Shown here piece by piece: positions 15,170-23,018 of a DNA stretch of 64,000 bases (its first letter is position 1; the number at the start of each line of letters is the position of its first letter). The translations under genes were made by a program, and so were the position numbers. The notes under the pieces were generated by a model, which had not been told where the DNA came from, did no database searches, and worked only from the letters and a program-made list of their open reading frames with translations. The DNA comes from Streptomyces canus (GTDB taxonomy: Bacteria; Actinomycetota; Actinomycetes; Streptomycetales; Streptomycetaceae). The stretch covers positions 7,316,001-7,380,000 of the forward strand of contig NZ_JAUSWW010000001.1 of NCBI RefSeq assembly GCF_030815415.1, in the 5' to 3' direction.

Positions 15170-16360
15170 GACCACCGCCTGCCCGGCCACCACCAGCACC
15201 ACGTGCTCGCACTCACCGGCGAACGCCGCGTTGAGCCGCCCGAGTTCGTCCCGGTAGCGCCGCCCGGAGGCCGTGGCCGGCACGATCCCCGAGCCCACCT
15301 CGTTCGATACGGCGACAAGGGTCCGCCGGGTCGCCCGCACCGCGTCCGTCAGCTCCCGCACCCGCTCCCGCAGCGCCCGCTCCCCGCCGTCGGCCCACTC
15401 CGCGTCGTCCCACGCCCCGACGGCGTCCATCGCGTCCGTCAGCCACAGCGACAAGCAGTCGATCAGCAGCGGAGGCCCGTCGTCGGCGAGCAGCGGCACG
15501 AGGTCGCAGGTCTCGGCCGTACGCCAGGACCCGGGCCGCCGCTCGCGGTGCGTGGCCACGCGTGCGGCCCACTCGCCGTCCCCGCCGCGCGTCCCGCCGG
15601 TGGCGACGTACAGGACGTCCGGGAACGCCTCCAGCCGCCGCTCCGCCTCCACCGACTTCCCGGACCGCGCCCCGCCCAGCACCAGCGTCCGCCGGGGCAC
15701 GTCCGGTACGTCCTCGTAGACGCCGACGGTCAGCGTCGTCCCGTCGGGTACGGCCCGCGCGCCCGCCGCCGCGAGCCGTCGCCGCAACTCGGCGCCGGGC
15801 GGCACGTCGTGGTCGAGATGGACGGCGATGACATCGGTGGCCGGCCCCATCGCACCGACCGCGCGCAGCTTGGCGAGCGCGTCCGGCCGCCCCACGACAT
15901 CGGCGAGGACCATGTCGTAGCCGTCCTTGCCGTTCTCCTCCAGCCCCGCCGGAGCGCCCCCGGGCGGCAGATAGAGCAGCCGCTGCCCGTCAGGGCCGGT
16001 CACCGCGTACCCGGTGCCGGGCGCGTCCATCGCCACCGCCCGCACCCGATGCCCCGTCAGCAACGCCAACTCCCGCCCGTCCGGCACCCGCCCCGGCTGC
16101 GGCAGCCCCGCCGGCACCTCCATGGCGGGCCCGTCGTGCGGATGCGACAACAACACCTGCCGCACCTGCCCCAACGACTGCCCCGCCCGGGCCGCCGCGA
16201 ACACCGCGCCGGGCGTCAGATCGAGCAACAGCGCCCCGTCGACGAGCAGCGCGGTGGCGGCCCGGGCATCGGGACCGAGCGCGGTCGCACAGGCGGCGCA
16301 GGGACAGTCGGGTCGGGGAAGGCCTGAGGGAGCGCCGGTGCCAAGGAGAGTCAGTTCCAC
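15158..16360 (-). CDS. cobU: Metallo-beta-lactamase-like / CobU fusion (adenosylcobinamide kinase-guanylyltransferase)
   Basis: A 400-residue two-domain protein. Residues ~1-215 start MELTLLGTGAPSGLPRPDCPC, the opening strand and CPCAAC pattern of PhnP-like metallo-beta-lactamases, but the metal motif reads SHPHDG instead of HxHxDH. Residues ~225-400 are CobU: P-loop LVLGGARSGKSVEAERRL, YVATG, WRTAE, LIDCLSLWLTDAM and VSNEVGSGIVP. CobU phosphorylates adenosylcobinamide and transfers GMP, feeding cobS. GTG 16360 is the only start that gives the beta-lactamase strand; its ribosome-binding site is weak. The role of the N-terminal domain is unknown. Confidence 0.85.
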   Translation of the reverse strand: MELTLLGTGAPSGLPRPDCPCAACATALGPDARAATALLVDGALLLDLTPGAVFAAARAGQSLGQVRQVLLSHPHDGPAMEVPAGLPQPGRVPDGRELALLTGHRVRAVAMDAPGTGYAVTGPDGQRLLYLPPGGAPAGLEENGKDGYDMVLADVVGRPDALAKLRAVGAMGPATDVIAVHLDHDVPPGAELRRRLAAAGARAVPDGTTLTVGVYEDVPDVPRRTLVLGGARSGKSVEAERRLEAFPDVLYVATGGTRGGDGEWAARVATHRERRPGSWRTAETCDLVPLLADDGPPLLIDCLSLWLTDAMDAVGAWDDAEWADGGERALRERVRELTDAVRATRRTLVAVSNEVGSGIVPATASGRRYRDELGRLNAAFAGECEHVVLVVAGQAVVLRG

Positions 16361-16406
16361 GGCTTGATTTTCGCCGGTCACCGCAAGACTTGCGCGCCCG
16401 GCATGT

Positions 16407-16475
16407 CCCCAGGGGCGCGGGGCTGTGACAATCAGCGGCTCCGCCGCGGAGCGCGACCAGCCACAGACGACCCGC
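16407..16475. repeat. REP-like intergenic element
   Basis: CCAGGGGCGCGGGGCTGTGA, then CAATCAGCGGCTCCGCCGCGG and GCGCGACCAGCCACAGACGA, is a copy of the family described at 1836 and 6069. It lies in the 173-bp divergent gap between the cobU fusion gene and the 70-residue protein gene. Confidence 0.75.
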
Positions 16476-16533
16476 ACCCGACCGACTACCGTATGTTGAT
16501 CACGGCCTAACCCAGCGGAGCGAGGAGGCGTAC

Positions 16534-16746
16534 ATGGCGGCATGGACGTGGCGATTCGAGAAGGCCGACGGGACGGAGGTTCAGCCCGCGGTGCAGCCCG
16601 AGGAGTTCACCACGCAGGGGGATGCCGAGTCCTGGGTCGGCGAGTACTGGAAGGATCTCGCGGAGGGCGGCGCGGACCAGGTGCACCTGTTCGAGGACAG
16701 TACGAAGATCTACGGCCCGATGAGCCTGCACGCCGAAGAGGCGTAG
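16534..16746 (+). CDS. Small conserved protein, unknown function
   Basis: A 70-residue acidic protein (MAAWTWRFEKADGTEV...GPMSLHAEEA) with Trp-rich ends and no signal peptide, membrane segment or recognised domain. GAGGAGG lies 8 nt before the ATG, and a strong hairpin terminator follows 12 bp after the stop, so it forms a self-contained transcription unit. The strong translation and termination signals support a real gene. Confidence 0.75.
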   Translation: MAAWTWRFEKADGTEVQPAVQPEEFTTQGDAESWVGEYWKDLAEGGADQVHLFEDSTKIYGPMSLHAEEA

Positions 16747-16757
16747 GTCCGAAGAAG

Positions 16758-16782
16758 GGGGCGGCCGGAATCCGGCCGCCCC
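16758..16782. terminator. Bidirectional hairpin terminator
   Basis: GGGGCGGCCGG / CCGGCCGCCCC with a 3-nt loop, between the convergent 70-residue protein gene and the methyltransferase gene at 16830. Confidence 0.75.
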
Positions 16783-16829
16783 TCTCACTGCTCGCCCGGC
16801 CTTACTTCAGCCGTCTTCTCGCCGTGGGC

Positions 16830-17618
16830 TCAGCCCCGCACTCCGCACAGGTGCAGCAGCGCCGCGACCCGACGGTAGGGGTCCGTCCGCCCGGCCCGCT
16901 CCTCGGCGGCCAGCAGCGTCTCCACGTCGTCCGGGATCTCCGCCCCGTCCGCCGCCGTGTCCGTGAACACCCGCACCCCGAACCAGGCGTGCAACGGTGC
17001 CCCGATCCCGGCCAGCGTCGCGGTCAGCGTCTCCAGCCGGTCGGCCCGCACGTCGAGCCCGAGGCGGTTGGTGTAGGACACGGTGTCGAAGGCCCCGAGC
17101 GCACCGGCCCAGTCGCCCGACAGGCCCGGCCGCATCGCCAGCGCGTCCGCGTTCCGTACCAGCAGCGACAGCAGCCCGCCCTGTGCGAGCATCCGCGCCA
17201 GCCCCGCCAGCAGCGGATCCGGCTCCTCGACGTACATGAGTACGCCGTGACACAGCACGACGTCGAAACTGCCCGGCAGGAAGTGGACCCCGGTGTCCCG
17301 GCCGTCCCCCTCGATGATGCGCATCCGCTCCCGGATGCCCTCGGGCTCGGCGCACAGGGACTCCCGGGCCGCCGCGATCATCGTGGCGTCCTGCTCGAGC
17401 CCGGTGACCTGATGCCCGGCCCGGGCCAGCCGCAGTGCCTGGGTGCCCTGGCCCATCCCGACGTCGAGCACCCGCAGCCGCTGACCCACCGGGAAGCGCC
17501 CGGCTATCTGCTCGTCGAGCTGCCGGGCCACCAGCTCCTGTCGTACGACATCCCGCAGCCCGCCCAGCCTGCTCAGCCAGGCATGCGCCGCGCCCCCGGT
17601 GAACGGCGTAGTGCTCAG
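16830..17618 (-). CDS. Class I SAM-dependent methyltransferase, CTG start coupled to DUF3043 gene
   Basis: A 262-residue methyltransferase: motif I VLDVGMGQGTQALRLA, an acidic motif II (VTGLEQDATM), FDVVLCHGVLMYVEEPD and a C-terminal region typical of CmoA/SmtA-like enzymes. No ATG, GTG or TTG lies near the expected N terminus. The best start is CTG at 17618, which overlaps the stop of the upstream gene (CTGA) in the same way as the GTGA/ATGA overlaps elsewhere here, with GGAGAG about 9 nt upstream. The alternative is a GTG about 35 codons downstream, which would remove the first helix. Substrate is unknown. Confidence 0.75.
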   Translation of the reverse strand: MSTTPFTGGAAHAWLSRLGGLRDVVRQELVARQLDEQIAGRFPVGQRLRVLDVGMGQGTQALRLARAGHQVTGLEQDATMIAAARESLCAEPEGIRERMRIIEGDGRDTGVHFLPGSFDVVLCHGVLMYVEEPDPLLAGLARMLAQGGLLSLLVRNADALAMRPGLSGDWAGALGAFDTVSYTNRLGLDVRADRLETLTATLAGIGAPLHAWFGVRVFTDTAADGAEIPDDVETLLAAEERAGRTDPYRRVAALLHLCGVRG

Positions 17619-18217
17619 GGCCGCTCTCCGCGCTTGACCTGCGGCTTGGGCAGCCGGAGCCGACGCATCTGGAGGGAACGCATGAGGGCGTAGGCCACCG
17701 CGCCCTTCCTGGACTGGTCCGGGAAGCGCTCCGCGAGCCGCTTCTTCAGACGGATGCCCGTGAGAACCGAGTCGAGCACGATGAGAACGATCACGACGAG
17801 CCACAGCAGCAGCGCGATGCTCTGCAACGCACCCACCTGCACCATGCTCAGCACGAGGATGATCACGGCCATCGGCAGGAAGAACTCCGCCACGTTGAAC
17901 CGCGAGTCGATGAAGTCGCGGGCGAACTTGCGGACCGGGCCCTTGTCGCGGGCCGGCAGGTACCGCTCGTCGCCCCCGGCCAGCGCCTGGCGCTGCTTCT
18001 CCAGCTGCGCACGACGCTCCTCGCGCTGGCGCTTGGCGGCGTCCTTGCGCGTCATCGACGTATTGGCCACGCTGCGACGCTGCGACTGGGCCTCGCTCCG
18101 CTTGGGAGTGGGGCGGCCCTTCTTCGCCTCGGGGTGGCGGATCTGACTGGAGTCGGTCACCTGCGCCTTGTCGGCGGGGGCGGCCTTCTCGTCCTTGGTG
18201 GAACGGCTACGGAACAC
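17615..18217 (-). CDS. DUF3043 membrane protein
   Basis: A 200-residue actinobacterial protein starting VFRSRSTKDEKAAPADK, a typical DUF3043 opening. A long basic, helical cytosolic region (TRKDAAKRQREERRAQLEKQ) is followed by two hydrophobic segments (FFLPMAVIILVLSMV and ALLLWLVVIVLIVLDSVL) and a basic tail. GTG 18217 is chosen on homology to that N terminus. A TACCCT box lies 8 nt upstream, with no ribosome-binding site. Its stop overlaps the methyltransferase start by 4 bp. Function is unknown. Confidence 0.8.
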   Translation of the reverse strand: MFRSRSTKDEKAAPADKAQVTDSSQIRHPEAKKGRPTPKRSEAQSQRRSVANTSMTRKDAAKRQREERRAQLEKQRQALAGGDERYLPARDKGPVRKFARDFIDSRFNVAEFFLPMAVIILVLSMVQVGALQSIALLLWLVVIVLIVLDSVLTGIRLKKRLAERFPDQSRKGAVAYALMRSLQMRRLRLPKPQVKRGERP

Positions 18218-18497
18218 AAAACCCAAGGGTAAGGGGTGTCCGGGGTTGGACCCCAGCCCGCTGGGGAACGATCCGGCAACACCAGTCGTCATGTAGGGGG
18301 ACAGAGGGGACGTCCGGTGACCGACTGCCCACCCTGATGGTCACCTACTCCCTACGCCGGAGCAGGGCCTTGGTCAGTCGTCCTTGGGGAGGAGCGCATC
18401 CGTCCCCGAACAGTGCGTCAATGGATGCAGGGCCCGTACTGTGGGTTCTGTCGCAGAGCTGAAGCTGGACTCGGTCAGAAGGGGGCGCGCGAAGCCC

Positions 18498-19292
18498 ATG
18501 AGCGGTGTCATGAAGCGTATGGGGATGATCTTCCGCGCGAAGGCGAACAAGGCCCTTGACCGGGCCGAGGACCCGCGCGAAACCCTCGATTACTCGTACC
18601 AGAAACAGCTGGAGCTGCTCCAGAAGGTGCGCCGAGGCGTGGCGGACGTCGCCACGTCCCGCAAGCGCCTGGAGCTTCAGCTCAACCAGCTGCAGTCGCA
18701 GTCGTCCAAGCTGGAGGACCAGGGCCGCAAGGCGCTCGCGCTGGGCCGTGAGGACCTGGCCCGCGAGGCGCTCTCCCGCCGTGCCGCCCTCCAGCAGCAG
18801 GTGACGGACCTCGAGACCCAGCACTCCACGCTCCAGGGCGAGGAGGAGAAGCTCACCCTGGCGGCCCAGCGGCTCCAGGCCAAGGTCGACGCCTTCCGTA
18901 CGAAGAAGGAGACGATCAAGGCGACGTACACCGCGGCCCAGGCGCAGACCCGCATCGGCGAGGCCTTCTCCGGCATCTCCGAGGAGATGGGCGACGTCGG
19001 CATGGCGATCCAGCGTGCCGAGGACAAGACGGCGCAGCTCCAGGCGCGGGCCGGCGCGATCGACGAGCTGCTCGCCTCCGGCGCCCTCGACGACCAGTCC
19101 GGCATGCACAAGGACGACATCCAGGCCGAGCTGGACCGGCTCTCCGGTGGTACGGATGTAGAGCTGGAACTGCAGCGCATGAAGGCGGAGCTGGCCGGAG
19201 GCACGAGCGGTCAGCAGGCCATCGAGGGTGGCCCGGGCCAGTCGCAGTCCCAGCAGCAGCCGCAGGACACCCCACGCTTCGACAAGCAGTAG
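18498..19292 (+). CDS. pspA: Phage-shock protein A / IM30 family membrane-stress protein
   Basis: A 264-residue, almost entirely helical coiled-coil protein. The N terminus reads MSGVMKRMGMIFRAKANKALDRAEDP with the amphipathic membrane-binding helix, followed by LDYSYQKQLELLQKVRRGVAD and coiled-coil heptads to residue ~220. PspA forms an ESCRT-III-like scaffold that stabilises stressed membranes. ATG 18498 is preceded by GGGGG about 12 nt upstream; ATG 18510 is an alternative. The partner pspAA follows 23 bp downstream, so the two are an operon. Confidence 0.95.
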   Translation: MSGVMKRMGMIFRAKANKALDRAEDPRETLDYSYQKQLELLQKVRRGVADVATSRKRLELQLNQLQSQSSKLEDQGRKALALGREDLAREALSRRAALQQQVTDLETQHSTLQGEEEKLTLAAQRLQAKVDAFRTKKETIKATYTAAQAQTRIGEAFSGISEEMGDVGMAIQRAEDKTAQLQARAGAIDELLASGALDDQSGMHKDDIQAELDRLSGGTDVELELQRMKAELAGGTSGQQAIEGGPGQSQSQQQPQDTPRFDKQ

Positions 19293-19315
19293 GGCCCACG
19301 CCTTAGGAGGGCGAC

Positions 19316-19594
19316 ATGATCGTCAGGATCATGGGGGAGGGGCAGGTGAGACTGGCCGACAGCCACCTCGCCGAGCTGAACAAACTGGACGACGAGTTGC
19401 TGGCCGAGATGGAGAACGGCGACGGCCCCGGCTTCCGCCGCACCTTCGAGGCCCTGCTCGCCAAGGTCCGCGAACTGGGCGAGGCGCTGCCGGACGACGC
19501 CCTGGAACCCTCGGACCTGATCCTCCCGTCCCCGGACGCCACCCTGGAACAGGTCCGGGAACTGCTCAGCGACGACGGCCTGATCCCGGGCTGA
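19316..19594 (+). CDS. pspAA: PspA-associated protein PspAA
   Basis: A 92-residue protein starting MIVRIMGEGQVRL, a small beta-rich N-terminal half, then a helical, acidic C-terminal half (LDDELLAEMENGDG, LEQVRELLSDDGLIPG). This matches the PspAA family that accompanies pspA in actinobacteria and is thought to modulate it. GGAGG lies 8 nt before the ATG, and spacing to pspA is 23 bp. Confidence 0.85.
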   Translation: MIVRIMGEGQVRLADSHLAELNKLDDELLAEMENGDGPGFRRTFEALLAKVRELGEALPDDALEPSDLILPSPDATLEQVRELLSDDGLIPG

Positions 19595-19709
19595 CCCAGG
19601 CCCGGGCGGTCCCCTGGGCAAGGGCACGCCCAACACTCGGCAAGTACACAGGAAACCTACAGGTGACCCCCGTTCCAAGCGCCGCAGGTCACCCGTACCG
19701 TTGGCAGAC

Positions 19710-20927
19710 GTGAGCACCCTCGAGCGCGTCCGGCACCAGCTGAAGGCGCACCCCATGGCGCTGGACGCCGTACTCGCGGCCGGCGTCCTCGGCTGCATGG
19801 TGGCCGGCTCGTTCGTGGACCCGCACGGACCGGACGGCGTCACCTGGGGCTTTCGCACCCCGGACGTGCTCAGCCTGGTCCTCATCGGCCTCAGCGCCGT
19901 GGCCCTCGTCTTCCGCCGCCGCGCCCCGATGACGGTGCTCGCCCTCACCGGAAGCTTCTCGATCGTCGAGTGCGTCACCGGCGACCCCCGCGCCCCCGTC
20001 GCCATGTCCGCGGTGATCGCCCTGTTCACCGTCGCCTCCGCCACCGACCGCCCCACCGCCTGGCGGGTCGGTCTGCTCACGATGACCGTCCTCACCGCCG
20101 CCGCCATGCTCGGCGGCCCACTCCCGTGGTACGCCCAGGAAAACCTCGGCATCTTCGCCTGGACCGGCATCGGCGCCACCGCCGGCGACGCCGTCCGCAG
20201 CCGCCGCGCCTTCGTACAGGCGATCAGGGACCGCGCCGAGAAGGCGGAACGCACCCGCGAGGAGGAGGCCCGGCGCCGCGTCGCCGAGGAACGCCTGCGT
20301 ATCGCCCGCGACCTGCACGACGTCGTCGCCCACCACATCGCCCTGGTCAACGTGCAGGCGGGCGTCGCCGCGCACGTCATGGACAAGCGCCCCGACCAGG
20401 CCAAGGAAGCCCTGGCCCACGTACGCGAGGCCAGCCGCTCGGCGCTCAACGAACTCCGGGCCACCGTCGGCCTGCTCCGGCAGTCCGGCGACCCCGAGGC
20501 ACCGACCGAGCCCGCCCCTGGCCTCGACCGCCTCGACGAACTCGTCGGCACCTTCCGCAGCGCCGGCCAGCATGTCGAGGTGGCCCGCGCCGACAGCGGC
20601 ACCAAACTCCCCGCCGCCGTCGACCTGGCCGCCTACCGGGTCATCCAGGAAGCCCTCACCAACGTCCAGAAGCACGCAGGTACGGAGGCGAAGGCCGAGG
20701 TCAGCGTCGTCCGGGTAGGGCCGAACATCGAGATCACCGTTCTCGACAACGGCGCCGGGGAGGACGAGCCGGCCGACGGCGGCGGCCACGGTCTGCTCGG
20801 CATGCGCGAGCGGGTCACCGCCCTGCGCGGCACCCTCACCACCGGTCCCCGCTACGGCGGCGGGTTCCGCGTCCATGCGATCCTGCCGGTCAAGACCCGC
20901 AGCCGCGCCGCCGACGACGCCGTATGA
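19710..20927 (+). CDS. NarL-type sensor histidine kinase
   Basis: A 405-residue membrane sensor. Four to five hydrophobic segments occupy residues ~20-160, with short loops. The HisKA_3 dimerisation motif is ERLRIARDLHDVVAHHIALV with the phospho-His in DLHDVV. The ATPase motifs are VIQEALTNVQKHA (N box), DNGAG and GHGLLGMRERV. The GTG at 19710 is preferred over an in-frame TTG at 19701. A TACCGT box sits 8 nt upstream, compatible with a near-leaderless message. The response regulator follows 73 bp downstream. The stimulus is unknown. Confidence 0.9.
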   Translation: MSTLERVRHQLKAHPMALDAVLAAGVLGCMVAGSFVDPHGPDGVTWGFRTPDVLSLVLIGLSAVALVFRRRAPMTVLALTGSFSIVECVTGDPRAPVAMSAVIALFTVASATDRPTAWRVGLLTMTVLTAAAMLGGPLPWYAQENLGIFAWTGIGATAGDAVRSRRAFVQAIRDRAEKAERTREEEARRRVAEERLRIARDLHDVVAHHIALVNVQAGVAAHVMDKRPDQAKEALAHVREASRSALNELRATVGLLRQSGDPEAPTEPAPGLDRLDELVGTFRSAGQHVEVARADSGTKLPAAVDLAAYRVIQEALTNVQKHAGTEAKAEVSVVRVGPNIEITVLDNGAGEDEPADGGGHGLLGMRERVTALRGTLTTGPRYGGGFRVHAILPVKTRSRAADDAV

Positions 20928-21000
20928 CCGACTCGCGGAACTCAGGCGCACCCCGCGGAAGTTGTCGTAGCACCGAGCCCCCTGCCGCAGAGGACCCCGC

Positions 21001-21684
21001 ATGACCATCCGCGTCCTGCTCGCCGACGACCAGGCACTGCTGCGCAGCGCCTTCCGCGTGCTCGTCGACTCCGAGCCCGACATGGAGGTCGTCGGCGAGG
21101 CGTCCGACGGGGCGGAGGCGGTGCGGCTGGCCAAGGAGGAGCGGGCCGACGTCGTGCTGATGGACATCCGCATGCCCGGCACCGACGGCCTCGCCGCCAC
21201 CCGGCTGATCAGCGAGGACCCGTCCCTCGCCCAGGTCCGGGTGGTCATCCTGACGACCTTCGAGGTCGACGACTACGTCGTGCAGTCGCTGCGGGCCGGC
21301 GCCTCCGGCTTCCTCGGCAAGGGCAGCGAACCCGACGAGCTGCTCAGCGCCATCCGGATCGCGGCGGGCGGCGAGGCCCTGCTCTCCCCGGCCGCCACCA
21401 AGGGCCTGATCGCCCGCTTCCTCGCCCAGGGCGACGCGGCGGACGACGCCAACGATCCCGCCCGCGCCGCCCGCCTCGACGCGCTCACCGTCCGCGAGCG
21501 CGAGGTCCTCGTCCAGGTCGCCGGCGGACACTCCAACGACGAGATCGCCGAGCGCCTCGAAGTCAGCCCGCTCACCGTGAAGACACACGTCAACCGGGCC
21601 ATGGCCAAGCTGGGCGCGCGGGACCGGGCGCAGCTCGTGGTGATCGCGTACGAGTCCGGGCTGGTGCGTCCGAGGGTGGAGTGA
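21001..21684 (+). CDS. NarL/LuxR response regulator
   Basis: A 227-residue regulator. The receiver (residues 1-120) has the acidic pocket (LLADDQALLR), the phosphoacceptor in VVLMDIRMPGTDGL, a switch Thr (VVILTTFEVDDYV) and Lys (GKGSEPDELL). The LuxR helix-turn-helix is LTVREREVLVQVAGGHSNDE and then IAERLEVSPLTVKTHVNRAM. It forms a cognate pair with the upstream kinase. A terminator follows immediately. Confidence 0.94.
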   Translation: MTIRVLLADDQALLRSAFRVLVDSEPDMEVVGEASDGAEAVRLAKEERADVVLMDIRMPGTDGLAATRLISEDPSLAQVRVVILTTFEVDDYVVQSLRAGASGFLGKGSEPDELLSAIRIAAGGEALLSPAATKGLIARFLAQGDAADDANDPARAARLDALTVREREVLVQVAGGHSNDEIAERLEVSPLTVKTHVNRAMAKLGARDRAQLVVIAYESGLVRPRVE

Positions 21685-21718
21685 CCCCAATTGCCCGTAC
21701 TGTGCGGCCAATTGGGGT
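21684..21718 (+). terminator. Terminator hairpin after the response regulator
   Basis: ACCCCAATTG / CAATTGGGGT form a perfect 10-bp stem with a 15-nt loop, beginning at the stop codon of the response regulator. Confidence 0.7.
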
Positions 21719-21779
21719 AAGTGTGTTGCACCGGGCTGGTTCCAACCCGGCTGGTGTTGATCGCGTCAGACTCGGTCGC

Positions 21780-21839
21780 TCGTTGAGTGGTTGAGCAGCG
21801 AGAGCCAGGAATCCCCGGTCCCGGCCGGGGAGGGTTCAA
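21780..21839 (+). mobile_element. IS200/IS605-type right-end-like (omega RNA-like) remnant
   Basis: GAGCAGCGAGAGCCAGGAAT, then the hairpin CCCCGG-TCCCGG-CCGGGG, then AGGGTTCAA, matches the usual 3' end of TnpB-bearing IS200/IS605 elements: (G)AGCCAGGAATCCCCG, stem-loop, CGGGGAGG..TCAA. This is where the element's guide-RNA scaffold ends. No tnpA or tnpB reading frame remains in the surrounding sequence. It lies between the two-component system and the RND-pump fragment, consistent with a decayed insertion. Identification is by pattern memory only. Confidence 0.5.
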
Positions 21840-21896
21840 AGAATTGAGAGCCCTGACTTCGCGCAGCGAGTTCGGGCTGGAGTAGGTACCGGGGGT

Positions 21897-21921
21897 CGCG
21901 ATCGCCTAGCGTGTGATCGCG
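21897..21921. repeat. Inverted repeat CGCGATC...GATCGCG
   Basis: Seven-bp arms separated by 11 nt, immediately before the RND-pump remnant. It could mark an insertion or deletion boundary. Confidence 0.35.
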
Positions 21922-21928
21922 GCGCCCC

Positions 21929-22850
21929 CAGCTCAAGCAGCTGCTGCTGCCCTCCATCGAACTGCCGATGGTGTCCGTGCTCGCCCCCTACCAGGGCGCC
22001 TCACCGGATGTCGTCGAGAAGCAGGTCGTCGAGCCCCTCGAGGACAGCCTCGAAGCGGTGGACGGCATCGAGGGAGTCACCTCCACGGCCAGTGAGGGCA
22101 ATGCCATCGTCATGGCGCCCTTCGACTACGGCAGCGGCACCAAGCAGCTCGTCGCCGACGTCCAGCAGGCCGTCAACCGGGCCCGCGCGCAGCTCCCGGA
22201 CGACGTCGACCCACAGGTCGTCGCCGGGTCCACGGACGACATGCCGACCGTCGTCCTCGCCGTCACCTCCGACAAGGACCAGCAGGCCCTGGCCGACCAG
22301 CTCGACCGGACCGTCGTACCGGACCTGAAGGCCATCGACGGCGTCGGCCAGGTCACCGTCGACGGCGTCCGCGACCTCCAGGTCACCGTCACCCCGGACG
22401 ACACGAACCTCACGAAGGCGGGCCTCACCTCGGCCGCCCTCGCCCAGGCCCTCCAGGCGGGCGGCACGACCGTCCCGGCCGGCTCCTTCGACGAGGACGG
22501 CGCCAACCGCACCGTCCAGGTCGGCGGCGGCTTCACCTCGGTCGAGCAGATCCAGGACCTGATGGTCACCGGCCAGACCGGAAAGAAGCCCGTGCGCCTC
22601 GGTGACGTGGCCACGGTCAAGCAGGAGTCGGCCGCGGCCGACTCCCTCACCCGCACCGACGGCAGGCCCAGCCTCGCGGTCATGGTGACGACGGACCAGG
22701 ACGGCAGCGCGGTCTCCATCTCCGACGCGGTCGAGGACAAGCTCGCCGGCATGCGCGAGGATCTCGGCTCCGACGCGACGGTCACCGTCGGCTCGTCCGG
22801 CTTCATGGCGGCCTTCGGCGGCGGCACGGACACCAACCAGGCCTTGTACC
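21929..22850 (+). pseudogene. RND efflux permease fragment
   Basis: About 305 codons of an AcrB/MMPL-like RND pump without start or true end. Homology begins abruptly at QLKQLLLPSIELPMVSVLAPYQG, where an intact protein would have an N-terminal membrane helix; a TGA lies in frame just upstream. The periplasmic docking-domain stretch follows (PDVVEKQVVEPLE, PFDYGSGTKQLVADVQ, GVGQVTVDGVRD, RLGDVATVKQES). After DLGSDATVTV the sequence jumps to GSSGFMAAFGGGTDTNQALYQ, which suggests an internal deletion of the membrane domain. The frame then loses sense near 22860. From 22860 to 23018 no gene is evident. Confidence 0.75.
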
Positions 22851-23018
22851 AGGTGATGCGGGCAGAAGGCGGAGGCGCCGGCCCAGCCGGAACCCGCGGG
22901 CGTGTGACGGCGGCGACGGCAGGGCTCTGGACGACGACCGTCCGGAGCCCGGCCGTCGGCGTTCCGGCGTTCTGTATCTTGTGGCTCGAACTGCTTTACG
23001 GTGAAGGGGATCCCGGGC

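Noticed and set aside
16534..16746. Regarding the 70-residue frame as noise
   Set aside because: Rejected as noise because it has an ideal ribosome-binding site and its own terminator, so it was kept as a gene.
22860..23018. A continuing coding region after the RND fragment
   Set aside because: The open frame carries on but its residues (RAEGGGAGPAGTRG...) have no family resemblance and it overlaps the kinase promoter and start region.
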